Shown here: in pieces, positions 10,667 to 21,784 of the stretch
Layout of the letters: the number at the start of each line of letters is the position of its first letter
Numbering within the stretch: position 1 is the stretch's first letter
Source of the DNA: Siphonodentalium dalli
Lineage: Eukaryota; Mollusca; Scaphopoda; Gadilida; Siphonodentaliidae
DNA: 64,000 nucleotides
Assembly: GCA_032622095.1 (NCBI GenBank)
Contig: CP136061.1
Span: 7,822,734 to 7,886,733, forward strand
Direction: 5' to 3'
The notes under the pieces: model-generated
The model's input: only the letters and a program-made list of their open reading frames with translations
The model's database searches: none
Told to the model about the DNA's origin: nothing
Position numbers and translations under genes: made by a program

Positions 10667-11155
10667 TTGCCATTCATCGGTGAGAGCTTTCCGATGAATG
10701 GCAACCAGGGGCGCCGGAAGAATCCAAGGGCAGGGGGGGGGGGGGGGCAGAGCCTACAAAAAGGGCACTTTTCTGCAAAAAAGGGCATTTCCTCCGCAAA
10801 CTCAGGAAAATAACCATAAATTCATTAACCATAAATTCATTGTGGCAAAAATCCCTATTTTAATGGTATTTGTCGGTTTTTATGGCCGTTTTGTGATAAA
10901 ATTGACAAAAAATTAATATTCCTTGTGAAATTGGTGGTATTTGGACCAAAAAAGTCACATTTTGCTATAAAAACACGAGATTCAACACACAAAAAGCATT
11001 TTCTGTCTCCAGAAAAAGGGCAAGTCCTGCCCCCGCTCAGCTGCCCCCTCTCTTCCGGTGCCCCGGATAGCAACAAACGATATTTCCGACTAAATCCTGA
11101 AAAATTACCCATAATTCTGCTGTGGTTAAGTGGTCAATTACTCTGGGCATTATTG
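10667..11155 (+). mobile_element. Family T MITE split by a hAT-like insertion
   Basis: The central hairpin half (10667-10705) and the right arm (11075-11155, ending TTATTG then TA) belong to one T copy. They are separated by the element at 10706-11066. The left arm is missing. Confidence 0.85.
10706..11066. mobile_element. hAT-like MITE nested in family T
   Basis: The termini CAGGGGCGCCGGAAGA and TCTTCCGGTGCCCCGG are flanked by 8 bp ATGGCAAC (10698-10705) and ATAGCAAC (11067-11074), 7 of 8 matching. It contains a 17 G run at about 10731. Non-autonomous. Confidence 0.9.
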
Positions 11156-11157
11156 TA

Positions 11158-11625
11158 ACTCTTCTATATTCTGGATGTTGTGCAATTTTCTGTAAACCGA
11201 ACAGAAGGACCAATCCGAAGGGTGTTCGGTGTAGAGAGGTTTTACTGTAGTACAAGAAAATAACAGCTATTAACTATAAAGATTAAACATCTACCTGTTT
11301 AGTTAGGACATATTGTTATATTTTACATCATGACAAATTGTGACAAAAAGAAATAAAAATGAATTTTTTTTTTTTTAGAAATTCTTTATTCCTATTTTAT
11401 GCAAAAGGAGCGATAGAAATTGGAAATATTCATAAAAGTCCTGTTTTTGTTTAAAAATAACAAGCTGAAATTCTGTGAATTTCGGGATCCGAAATTCTGA
11501 AAAATCTGACAACCCGGTATTTCCCATTCGGAACTGGGCCCGTTTTAGGCCTATCATTGTCTTAAAATATCCCTGAGATACGACATTATAGAAGCCCACC
11601 AACGATATTTGATATTCAGACTTAC
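11158..11625. other. Intron, nothing recognised
   Basis: AT-rich sequence between the T copy and the 11677-11626 exon. Open frames here have no support. Confidence 0.4.
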
Positions 11626-11677
11626 CTCCCTTTCCAGCTTATCTCGCTTCATGTTGGATGAATAGTTATCTGGGATA
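11626..11677 (-). CDS. Internal exon (52 nt) of an unrecognised gene
   Basis: On the minus strand the acceptor is TTATTATTCCAG|TATCCC and the donor is GGGAG|gtaagtctg. Two of the three frames were checked: frame 0 has an early TAA, while the frame set by the upstream exon (AG+T = Ser) is open to the end. It gives IPDNYSSNMKRDKLERE and leaves phase 0, which the 9204-9042 exon continues. The stretch is charged and could start a helix. Small size and exact phase agreement on both sides make a chance exon unlikely. Family unknown. Confidence 0.83.
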
Positions 11678-11790
11678 CTGGAATAATAACAAGAAAATAT
11701 TCATCAAAACAAGAATATGGATAGTGTAGACATCTAATTAGCGCAAAGAAATTCATAACAAGGACATATGTTATGAATGTATGGTGTTAA

Positions 11791-12615
11791 CCCTTTGAGT
11801 GCCACGGGCCGATCTCATCGGCCCTAATTTACGTTCTGTAAAATCAGCCATAAAAAGGGGTACTGTAAAATCAGCCATAAAAAGGTTCATTGTTCACGGC
11901 TTCACTTGACGCCTTCAATCTCTTCCATCGAACAATCTCACTCCCTATAAAATACTTGACGCTTTATGACTCTTGTTTCTTTCTCCTTTTTCCGAATCGG
12001 TTATAACGGGCCTTTCTTTTGCAGGTAACATGTTTTGTTTGCAACTCAATAATGTTCGCGAACGGCCGTCGATAAAAGACACGCAACAGATACGATTTCA
12101 AGAACGGTAACTCGTACTGGCATAATTCTCCATTTTATGACTCCAGCCATAAATGATTTTATATTAAATAATTCAATTTTACTTTTGTGGTAGCCTGTTA
12201 ATCGGAACGTTTTCAGTAGACATCGTCGACTCAAATTAGTTATTTTAAAATATAATATTGATATTGTCACCGGGAATTTATTTAAATTGGGGTACAGTAC
12301 CCCTTTAAGCATGCTATAGGGCATGTTATAACTCAAAACTATCATCAAGTATTCATAGTAATAATTTTGATGCCCATGAAAAACGTAAGATTCCCTGGCC
12401 CTAAACCTACAAAATAAGCCTGTTAAAGAATATAAGAAACAATTAATAAAATTGTAAAAAATTGTAAAAAATAATAACAAATGATGAAAAATTGTTAGGC
12501 CAATGCATTCTCTTATATATACGAGGCGACCTATGGTCGACTCGCATATATAAGAGAATGCATTGGCACAGGGTATATGGGTTGATACAAAAAATCGAAC
12601 CTGGCACTCAAAGGG
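11791..12615 (+). mobile_element. Family A MITE carrying a family E insertion
   Basis: TTAA at 11787-11790 and 12616-12619 flank CCCTTTGAGTGCC and GGCACTCAAAGGG. It has the hairpin at about 12501-12567 and the usual A/T tract. About 430 bp in the middle is absent from other A copies and ends TACAGTACCCCTTTAAG, the family E terminus, placed at a TTAA that other copies have intact in GCTTAAGCATG. Confidence 0.88.
11866..12306. mobile_element. Family E element inside family A
   Basis: It has the left-like end GGGGTACTGTA and right end TACAGTACCCCT before TTAA. It shares the interior word GACTCCAGCCAT with the E copy at 61855-62559. The left boundary is blurred by a local deletion or rearrangement. 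Confidence 0.6.
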
Positions 12616-12873
12616 TTAACATATGGTTATATATTACATTTAATAAGAACAAATCAGAGCACACAAAGAAATTCATAAAAGTGAAGGACGTATGTTTTGC
12701 TTGTATCATTTTAACCCACTGAAATAGTTGTTAGAAACCACACAAAATGGTAAATTAGATAAAATGAATTTAAATGACAAATTTTTTACTCAAAATGCAA
12801 CAATATTTTGAAAAAACTTTTTGCCAACTGAGTCCAGTTCAGTTTGCTCTTCAAACCATTCTACCAGTTATAA
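12616..12873. other. Short unassigned spacer
   Basis: Nothing recognised. Confidence 0.4.
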
Positions 12874-13406
12874 CATGGTTCATACATCTACATTTGAACA
12901 AAATTCCATACCTTTTCCAAACTTCCTGATCATTTTTTCAAGACTTTTCAATGAACAAATTCAATAACTTTCCCATACGTCACATCAGGGAATTTGAAAA
13001 CAAAATTGGGAAAGACTTTACAATTTCCTTATTTTGAAAAGGTCACTGGAATTAGTGTTCGAATTATAGGAAGATAAGTAGCTATTGTGTTTACCATCCA
13101 TAAAGTCTACGCTTTTATATGTTTTGATGGTTGATCACCGTGACCTCCCCCATGTTTGTTGCAGTGATATATTATCCCTGAACAAACAGTTGCCAGTCAT
13201 TTAGACATCATGTAAGTAATCAGCACTGATATTTTATATTATTCCATGACTTTTCAGGACCTTCTCCCAGTCCCACACCAATTTTCAAGACCTTTTCCAT
13301 AACTGGGTGAGAAAAGGTCCCATTTTCCAGACTTTTCCAGGGTATGGAAATCAAATTTTCGAATTCCATAACTTTTCCAGGATTCCAGACCCGCGTATGA
13401 ACCCTG
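12874..13406. mobile_element. Old hAT-like repeat, GTTCATAC ends
   Basis: The right end (minus sense) is CAGGGTTCATACGCGGGTCT, followed by repeated 'ggaaaagt' words. The left end CATGGTTCATAC is a degenerate match. Flanks agree at only 5 of 8 bases, so it is old. Non-coding. Confidence 0.6.
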
Positions 13407-13524
13407 TATAATAACATGAGAAAATTAGAATAATTGAGATGTTATTGTGTTGATTTTATTCATGTAAATTTCAAATATTTTTCTATCATTAAAGTGGTGA
13501 TGAATTTGTTTTCCTCCCAAACAT

Positions 13525-14060
13525 TCGTAAACCAGGCTGTTTTATTAAATGCTCGTAAATCAGGCTAATTTTGGTTGTTTATTAATTTTTTGAAGATGTT
13601 TCCATGGTTACAGACCACCAACAAACTTATATTATTATTAAATGTTCGTATAAAACCAGGCTATTTTATTAAATGCTCGTAAATCAGGCTAATTTTGGTT
13701 GTTTATTAATTTTTTGAAGATGTTTCCATGGTTACAGACCACCAACAAACTTATATTATTATTAAATGTTCGTATAAAACCAGGCTATTTTATTAAATGC
13801 TCGTAAATCAGGCTAATTTTGGTTGTTTATTAATTTTTTGAAGATGTTTCCATGGTTACAGACCACCAACAAACTTATATTATTATTAAATGTTCGTATA
13901 AAACCAGGCTATTTTATTAAATGCTCGTAAATCAGGCTAATTTTGGTTGTTTATTAATTTTTTGAAGATGTTTCCATGGTTACAGACCACCAACAAACTT
14001 ATATTATTATTAAATGTTCGTATAAAACCAGGCTATTTTATTAAATGTTCGTAAACCAGG
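13525..14060. repeat. ~123 bp tandem repeat, ~4.3 units
   Basis: TTCCATGGTTACAGACCACC recurs with a 123 bp step (13600/13723). Units are almost identical. Confidence 0.95.
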
Positions 14061-14680
14061 CTATTTTATTAACACATCTAGGCTCAAAATTACACTGAAA
14101 TTTACATAAAATGGAATTGAAGTAAACGCTTGTCCAGATGCCACATCTAGGCTCAAAATTACACCAAAATTTACACAAAAATGAGATGGAATTGAAGAAA
14201 ATAACCCTTGAGTTGCAAAACCTACAAATAAACAAGGAGGAAAATAAAGATATCTTACTTGTAGAAGGAGGAAATAATTGCCTTATCATAAGCAAACAGA
14301 TGTTATGTAATATGGGGGATTGACTGATCCGTGTGGAAGTGAGATGCATGATGGGTAGGGATGAAGTAAGCGAGACGCATGATAGGACGAGTTGACAGGG
14401 TGTTACAGGTTGTCAATAATCACATTTTGCGGGTCAATGAAGCCGCTAATGTTTCACCTAATAACAAGATCAGGTCAATAACCGACCAATACAGATCAAT
14501 ATTAGCTGAATGACATTGCGTGTATGTTGTAACTGCAACGTCATCATAATTTGGTTGTTTATTAATTATTTGACCACCAATCGCAACAACAACAACACAA
14601 CAAATCTAACTTAACATCATTTTGTGATTCGTTATGTTGAAACCAATTGACATAAACTATGGTAGGCCAATAAACAAACC
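14061..14680. other. Unassigned intronic stretch
   Basis: It contains two imperfect copies of 'acatctaggctcaaaattacac' (about 14074 and 14144). Otherwise nothing is recognised. Confidence 0.5.
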
Positions 14681-14930
14681 CATTAAGACATGTGTCGTTC
14701 TGTGTTTATTACACATCACCCATCCTAGAATCAGTGCATTAAAAAATACAGGCTTACAAGGTTTATTTAGGCACATACAGGGCTTGTTTTGTCATGATGG
14801 ATGATTCATGATTCATGTCAGGTTGAGGACGAATATCAAGAACGTCATTTATTGTGAAAGAGATGCTTATGCAATGTAATTGCCATGTACGGATTTGTAA
14901 ATATGGAACAGCAATAACACTGTACTTACT
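14681..14930 (+). repeat. Interspersed repeat, paired with 58228-60765
   Basis: 'gtcgttctgtgtttattaca' through 'tatggaacagcaataacact' match the region 58228-58648 plus 60718-60765. Here the 22 bp TTTAGGCAC unit is single and there is no 2 kb insertion, so this is the simpler version. Confidence 0.8.
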
Positions 14931-14934
14931 TACA

Positions 14935-15028
14935 CCCTTATCAATGTTTATATGCATGCAGTGCACAATTACAACACCCTTATCAATGTTTATATGCATG
15001 CAGTGCCCAATAACAACACCCTTACCCA
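14935..15028. repeat. ~42 bp tandem repeat x 2
   Basis: The unit contains ACCCTTATCAATGTTTATAT and GCATGCAGTGC. Confidence 0.9.
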
Positions 15029-15298
15029 TATTACTTAACCCCTTGGAGAGTAGCTACATGCATAACATCATATTCATGACGTCATACGTGAGTTTATCGT
15101 CAACGTCATAGCAATAATCAAAAGGGTCCAAAAATTTGTTTTAAATTATATGTATTTTCTGTTTATGTGTGCTATCATAATCTATTGCACTTATACATTA
15201 TGACATTATATTAATCAAAATATCTCCTATACAAATCATTTATAAATCAGATGAAGCTTTGTCTACATAAAAATGACACTTCCTAAAATGACATGTAT

Positions 15299-15695
15299 GT
15301 CGTTCCACTAGCGATCCATACGGCGACATATGTGTCGTTCCACTAGCGAACCATACGGCGACATATGTGTCGTTCCACTAGCGAACCATACAGCGACATA
15401 TGTGTCGTTCCACTAGCGAACCATACGGCGACATATGTGTCGTTCCACTAGCGAACCATACGGCGACATATGTGTCGTTCCACTAGCGAACCATACAGCG
15501 ACATATGTGTCGTTCCACTAGCGAACCATACAGCGACATATGTGTCGTTCCACTAGCGAACCATACGGCGACATATGTGTCGTTCCACTAGCGAACCATA
15601 CGGCGACATATGTGGTCGTTCCACTAGCGAACCATACAGCGACATATGTCGTTCCACTAGCGATCCATACGGCGACATATGTGTCGTTCCACTCG
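15299..15695. repeat. 35 bp tandem repeat, ~11 units
   Basis: The unit contains GTCGTTCCACTAGCGAACCA and TACGGCGACATATGT. Because 35 is not a multiple of three the unit is read in all frames, which yields the repetitive frames seen on both strands. They are not genes. Confidence 0.96.
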
Positions 15696-15855
15696 CCAAA
15701 GGGTTTACCCTTCAAATTGTTAAAATTGAAGCACAATTACGATTTCTTGACTTTTTTACTATATTTCCATAGACATTCAAAACTTGTAACTGATTTTCTA
15801 AATACTAGTAGATATACACTGTTTGTTGATGAAGTGAGATTTGACCCAGCAGATA

Positions 15856-16156
15856 TAGGGCTACCACCCTATGATCAGGGCTACCACCCTATGATCAGGG
15901 CTACCACCCTATGATCAGGGCTACCACCCTATGATCAGGGCTACCACCCTATGATCAGGGCTACCACCCTATGATCAGAGCTACCACCCTATGATCAGGG
16001 CTACCACCCTATGATCAGGGCTACCACCCTATGATCAGAGCTACCACCCTATGATCAGGGCTACCACCCTATGATCAGGGCTACCACCCTATGATCAGGG
16101 CTACCACCCTATGATCAGGGCTACCACCCTATGATCAGGGCTACCACCCTATGATC
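15856..16156. repeat. 20 bp tandem repeat, 15 units
   Basis: The unit is CTACCACCCTATGATCAGGG, nearly perfect, with CAGAG variants at two units. Confidence 0.97.
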
Positions 16157-16336
16157 TTTGAGAAAGTTGATATATTTTTTACACATACATGTTGATGATA
16201 GTTGTTTTTCAGACATCCGTGACTTTTCTCATTTAAAATCAAAGGTCATATGTCACAGCATAGCCTCCCAGGGTTAAAAGTCAAAGTTCATGTCATAGCA
16301 TAGCCTCTCAGAGTTAAAAGTCAAAGGTGGTCTTAC

Positions 16337-16384
16337 CTGCCGGGCGGCCCACTCATGTTCCAGTTTGGCAGGTGCTCAGAAGAG
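16337..16384 (-). CDS. Internal exon (48 nt) of an unrecognised gene
   Basis: On the minus strand the acceptor is CTTTATTTTGCAG|CTCTTC and the donor is CGGCAG|gtaagacc. Only the frame that starts with one completing base is open throughout: SSEHLPNWNMSGPPG, leaving AG. Those two bases plus T from the 11677-11626 exon make Ser and keep the frame open. An alternative acceptor ten bases in (TTCTGAG) would open a different frame ending in phase 0, but that does not fit the next exon. LPNW..SGPPG is vaguely WW- or proline-motif-like; I would not assign a domain. Confidence 0.78.
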
Positions 16385-16486
16385 CTGCAAAATAAAGGAT
16401 TCAATAATTATAACAACGACAACAAGCTCCAATCAATAACACTGCTCTGTAATCGGCTCACGACAAAGTGCCTCCAATCATTTCAG

Positions 16487-16605
16487 CCTCAGGCCACACC
16501 AATGATATCAGCTTGTTTAAGATTCTCTCATACCAATGATATCAGCTTGTTTACGATTCTCTCACACCAATGATATCAGCTTGTTTACGATTCTCTCATC
16601 AGCTG
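16487..16605. repeat. 34 bp tandem repeat x ~3.5
   Basis: The unit contains CCAATGATATCAGCTTGTTT and ACGATTCTCTCA. Confidence 0.92.
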
Positions 16606-16744
16606 GTTTAACATGAACCTGTCCGACAACATCCTACCCACCCTACAAGAGAGTTCTGTACTCAGCTCACGGAAAAGTGCCGATTAGCGATTATTCTACA
16701 TGATCATTCATCACATATCTACTAGTACACTTGAAATAAGTGTT

Positions 16745-17265
16745 CGTGAATAAAAAACTCAATTATTCTCATTTTCCCATGCTATTATGACTGATAGAAC
16801 ACATTAATATCTCAATTATTCTCATTTTCCCATGTTACTGTGAACGATAGAACACATTAATATCTCAATTATTCTCATTTTCCCATGTTACTGTGAACGA
16901 TAGAACACATTAATATCTCAATTATTCTCATTTTCCCATGTTACTGTCAACGATAGAACACATTAATATCTCAATTATTCTCATTTTACCATGTTACTGT
17001 GAACGATAGAACACATTAATATCTCAATTATTCTCATTTTACCATGTTACTGTGAACGATAAAACACATTAATATCTCAATTATTCTCATTTTACCATGT
17101 TACTGTGAACGATAGAACACATTAATATCTCAATTATTCTCATTTTCCCATGTTACTGTGAACGATAGAACACATTAATATCTCAATTATTCTCATTTTC
17201 CCATGTTACTGTGAACGATAGAACACATTAATATCTCAATTATTCTCATTTTCCCATGTTACCTT
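16745..17265. repeat. 53 bp tandem repeat, ~9.5 units
   Basis: The unit contains ATATCTCAATTATTCTCATT and CATGTTACTGTGAACGATAG. It is well conserved. Confidence 0.96.
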
Positions 17266-17534
17266 GACTATTAAGATGAGAAGTCTTACACAAATTGAGC
17301 AAAAATGAAAACAAAAATCCCTGGTGTTGAGTTTTTTTTTCTTACGGCACACTCTTTATATACTGTAACATAACATATGGCTTTTGTTTACCAACACTGC
17401 GTAACATCTTGACAATAACATGCTGTTCATGATTGGTATAAAACAAAACCTGTCTATAATTTAACATTTTTTTTGTTTATGGTGGTTTTAACGGATGTGA
17501 CACAGCGCGAAGGCCATCCATATCTATAATAAAC

Positions 17535-17885
17535 CGAATCTCCCATCAGTTATAAAAGCACATTATATACATGTATGTATAGTTCAGAATGGTGCTCCCA
17601 TCAGTTATAAAAGCACATTATATACATGTATGTACCAGTTATAAAAGCACATTATATACATGTATGTATAGTTCAGAATGGTGCTCCCATCAGTTATAAA
17701 AGCACATTATATACATGTATGTATAAACCGAATCTCCCATCAGTTATAAAAGCACATTATATACATGTATGTATAAACCGAATCTCCCATCAGTTATAAA
17801 AGCACATTATATACATGTATGTATAAACTGAATCTCCCATCAGTTATAAAAGCACATTATATACATGTATGTATAGTTCAGAATG
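17535..17885. repeat. ~50 bp tandem repeat, ~7 units
   Basis: The core is CCAGTTATAAAAGCACATTA or CATCAGTTATAAAAGCAC. Units are joined by ACATGTATGTATA with two alternative linkers. Confidence 0.93.
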
Positions 17886-18129
17886 GTCTATTGTTCATTT
17901 GGAGGCATGTTCAGGTATGATAAGCAGATGACATACAGACAAACAGATAACACAAGTGCAGAAGGATTCCTATTTGTTGGCGGGAAATGTTTAAGTTGAA
18001 CAAACAGCCTTTTATTGAACTAGCTACATGTATCTCAACATTTTCAATAGGAACTAAATGTATACATGTATATGTATGTACTTAATTAGATAATGGTGCA
18101 TTTCCGACAGGAACTACAGTGTACATGTA

Positions 18130-18329
18130 CAGTAATGCCCTAAATAGTCGACTCCTTAACCACAGCAGAAATATGGGTAACTTATCAGGATTTATTTGGA
18201 ATTATGGCTTGTTGCCATTCATCAGAAAGATTTCCAATGAATGGCAACAAGTCATATTTCTGACTAAATCCTGAAAAGTTGCCCATAATTCTGCTGTGGT
18301 TAAGGAGTCAATTATTTATGGCATTACTG
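18130..18329 (+). mobile_element. Family T MITE, full length
   Basis: TA on both sides; ends CAGTAATGCCC and GGCATTACTG. The near-complete palindrome is centred on TGCCATTCATC/GATGAATGGCA. The TA target suggests Tc1/mariner-type mobilisation. Confidence 0.9.
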
Positions 18330-18639
18330 TATATGATTGGGATGAGGAATAACAAAGATATTTTTAACAGAGGCCTTGGCTAATACAGATCACAAATAGC
18401 ATGGAAATAAAGTGGCAGCCAACAGAGTATCGAGACTAATTAGAATAATGCTGACGTGAGATTTCATTAAATCTAATCTCCGGGTCAGTCGAGTCTGTGA
18501 CGACAAGTTTTATTCGAGCTGGTGACAGCGAGTTTTCAGCTAATGAAATTTGATGTTGGAAATGTTGACAGATCTTTTATAGGAGTTAATGAAATCGTGC
18601 ACTCGACTGCAGCTACAGACCTCATCAGTGTATAATAAA

Positions 18640-18815
18640 ACCATGATATAACAATGATGGGATGGGGGGACAATAAAACCGTGATATAACAATGATGGGA
18701 TGGGGACAATAAACCATGATATAACAATGATGGGATGTGGGGGGGGACAATAAAACCATGATATAACATATGATGGGATGGAGGGGGGGGGACAATAAAA
18801 CCATGATATAACAAG
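18640..18815. repeat. ~38 bp tandem repeat with G-runs, x 4-5
   Basis: The unit contains CAATAAAACCATGATATAAC and ATGATGGGATGGGG. The minus-strand 'YHGF' frames are satellite by-products. Confidence 0.94.
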
Positions 18816-18904
18816 AGGTACACTGTCGCATGGCATTTGCCCCCGACCGTAGCAATTCGGACGAAACTGCGGATATCCGAGGAGGTCTATATGACCATTC
18901 CAAC

Positions 18905-19045
18905 AGAAGTTCGTACAATCATCATCACTTCTAGAAATTCCGGAAACCCAAAACCAAGCGAAAATTCTAATTTTCTAAGTTGAAAAAAGGGCCATAACTC
19001 TGGCAAAAATCATCAGATTATACCCAAATTAGCAGGACCTTGTAC
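18905..19045. repeat. Fragment of bivalve-type 'gggccataactc' repeat
   Basis: 'ttctaagttgaaaaaagggc' and 'cataactctggcaaaaatca' match the repeat class at 5274-6003. Confidence 0.6.
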
Positions 19046-19049
19046 TTAA

Positions 19050-19518
19050 AGGTACTCAATCCGATAAAACTCCTCTCAATTACTATTTCAATGGCTTCGG
19101 GGGTCAAAAATATTTGATTCGAGTCGAGGAAGTCAACCATCAAAGCTCAGATTTGTTAGATATCGATTTTAGAAATCTATTATTTTTCATTATCGAGAAT
19201 ACTATCTGGCCCAGAACTCAGTCAAAATTGCGTTAAAATTACCACTTGATTTTAGAGTTATCCATCCTTGTCTGTTTGAATAGATTTGGAGTACACATCC
19301 AGAGCAGATTACGGCAGTTATTAGTACTCATCTCGAGAACATAACAAATTTCAAAAATCAATATCTAATAACTCTGAGCTTTGTTTGATGGGTTCCTCGA
19401 CTCGAATCAAATATTTTTTACCCCCAAAGCCAAAGAAATAGTAATATAGGACCCTCTGATCGGATTGTTGTTGTTGGAATCTGTTGAGATGGGGACCCTC
19501 TTTACGGATTGAGTACCT
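19050..19518. mobile_element. Family K, best-preserved copy
   Basis: TTAA (19046-19049 and 19519-19522) flanks AGGTACTCAATCCGAT and ACGGATTGAGTACCT. The two arms of roughly 200 bp are inverted copies ('cgaggaagtcaaccatcaaa' against 'gttcctcgac'). Non-coding. Confidence 0.85.
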
Positions 19519-19904
19519 TTAACCAGGGGTGAGATTGTATGTACATGTCACAACCACAACTGTGGAGCGCAGGTTTAAATGGAAAATAGGTCATGGTGTC
19601 TCTACCCATTGTCAGTATGTGAAAACTTCAAAGGTAGGACAATAATAGAGGTTAGTAGTAACAGCACTTGCAGGTATGTCAATAAATACACTTATAGAAA
19701 TCAAAGGTATATCAATAGTACATTCATAGAAATCAGTGTGGTTTTAAGTTGGGCTATATAGATCCTGCATGCATTATTTATCGATTCAAGTGAAGAAAAT
19801 GTCACCCACCGTGATGACGATTCATAAAGACAAATCTCGAGACATCACACAGTCAAGGTCAGGTCCAGATGGACTCGGGAGGACATAAACATTGATTTGT
19901 AACA

Positions 19905-20235
19905 ACAAATCTCAAGAAGTTATATCTCATAGTCAGACTCAGGTCCGGGTGGACTCGGGAGGACATAAGAAGTTATATCACATAGTCAGACTCAGGTCCA
20001 GGTGGACTCGGAGGACATAAGAAGTTATATCACATAGTCAGACTCAGGTCCGGGTGGACCCGGGAGGACATAAGAAGTTATATCACATAGTCAGACTCAG
20101 GTCCGGGTGGACTCGGGAGGACATAAGAAGTTATATCTCATAGTCAGACTCAGGTCCGGGTGGGTGGACTCGGGAGGACATAAGAAGTTATATCTCATAG
20201 TCAGACTCAGGTCCGGGTGGACTCGGGAGAGAGCT
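19905..20235. repeat. 53 bp tandem repeat, ~6-7 units
   Basis: The unit contains AAGAAGTTATATCACATAGT and CAGACTCAGGTCCGGGTGGA. Confidence 0.95.
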
Positions 20236-20296
20236 GATCTCTGGTGCAGTATATTATGGACATCAGCTCAGATCTCAGGAAACGCAAGATCATATA

Positions 20297-20361
20297 CTGT
20301 ACTGCCCTAAATAATCGACTCATTAACCACACAGAATTATGGGTAATTTTTCAGGATTTAG
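20297..20361 (+). mobile_element. Family T left-arm fragment
   Basis: It runs from GTACTGCCCTAAATAATCGA through TTATGGGTAATTTTTCAGGA and stops before the hairpin. Confidence 0.75.
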
Positions 20362-20814
20362 TGATGACGAGGTTACGGTGATGATGTCTGGATGATGAGG
20401 ATGACGAAAATGACTACCACGATGTTGATAATGATGACGATGATGGGAAATTCGTGTATATACTGCAACATTCTCAATCTTTTGTATATATCTTCTACCG
20501 GTACTTGTATCTCAATATCTTTTTGATCAGAGAATAAACGTATTATTATAACTTTTATTTCATGGAGTTTAATCATCGCTTAGTTGGTACAAATGTCCTT
20601 TCTATACCTATAAAAGGAAGGCAATTTAAAACTAAACGTTTTAATTCTTTAGAAGGAGACAATTAATGGCCAAACAGACTATTGATTAATAGCCGTCTAA
20701 TTTATCCTGACAGTCACGGAGGACCACCCTGTAATCGCGATCTGGTCTAGACAGATTCAGCTAACAGAGATGGAACACCTCTGTCTGTGTATCTTTTTTT
20801 CTTGTATGTAACCT
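20362..20814. other. Unassigned intronic stretch
   Basis: It begins with a GATGA-rich run (20365-20450). Nothing else is recognised. Confidence 0.4.
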
Positions 20815-20818
20815 TTAA

Positions 20819-21250
20819 CCCTTTCAGTGCCAGGGGCGATCTCATCGGCCCTAATTTACGGTCTGTAAAATCGGCCCTAAAAAATAAAAAAAATTGTTGA
20901 ATTTGTTTTGGGTATGCTTAAGCATGCTATAGCGAATTTAAAAACAAACTGGTTAAAACCGTAGGGGCATGTTATAACTCAAAACTATCACCAAGTATTC
21001 ATAGTAATAATTTTGATGCCCATGAAAAATGTAAGATTCCCTGGCACTAAACCTACAAAATAAGTCTGTTAAAGAATATAAGAAAAAATTATTAAAATTG
21101 TAAAAAATAATAACAAATGATGAAAAATTGTTAGGCCAATGCATTCGCTTATATATGCGAGGCGACCTAAGGTCGACTCGCATATATAAGAGAATGCATT
21201 GGCACAGGGTATATGGGTTGATACAAAAATCGGACCTGGCACTGAAAGGG
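20819..21250 (-). mobile_element. Family A MITE sharing its TTAA with family K
   Basis: TTAA at 20815-20818 and 21251-21254; ends CCCTTTCAGTGCC and GGCACTGAAAGGG. The hairpin lies at about 21135-21202. Its right TTAA is also the left TTAA of the K copy that follows. Confidence 0.92.
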
Positions 21251-21254
21251 TTAA

Positions 21255-21647
21255 AGATGCATAATCCAAATTAATGCTCCTTAATTACTATTTCTACGGC
21301 TTTGGGTAAAAAATATTTGAATAAAGTCGAGGAACCCACCAATCAAAGCTCAGAGCTATCAGATATCAATTTTTGAAATTTATTATTTTTCACCACCTGG
21401 AATATTTGGTGGCCTGGCAAATATTCGGCGGTCTGGCAAATATTCGATGAATGCCAACCGACATACACTCGATACCAAATTGGGTTGAACAAAATGTTGA
21501 TATATAACACTCTTTGGGGCATTTTTATAGTGGTTAGCATTATTTTTTGTCAATTAATCGATTCGGATAACTGAAGCAGCATTTCTAGAAATGTTGTTGT
21601 TATTGGAATCTGATGACATGGGGACCATCGGATCGGATTAGGTACTT
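21255..21647. mobile_element. Family K copy
   Basis: Flanked by TTAA (21251-21254 and 21648-21651); interior 'gtcgaggaacccaccaatca' matches other K copies. The left terminus has diverged. Confidence 0.75.
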
Positions 21648-21784
21648 TTAACTCATTTGATTAATAAGCAGACCGATAGTTAACAGAGAATTATTCTGAA
21701 CCGTTTCAAATTTTATAAATTTATGAAGGTTTCGTCATTATGAATGATAATCATAAATCATACAAACCAGAAATATGGTAAGTA

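Noticed and set aside
15518-15914. Frames on both strands over the 35 bp repeat
   Set aside because: They are unit-length artefacts with no coding signal outside the array.
15290-17265. CRISPR-like regular repeats
   Set aside because: Units are contiguous with no unique spacers. These are eukaryotic minisatellites.
20697-20775. Minus-strand frame SRPDRDYRVVLRDCQDK after an AG
   Set aside because: No usable donor, and the frame ends in a stop. It could only be a terminal exon and has no other support.
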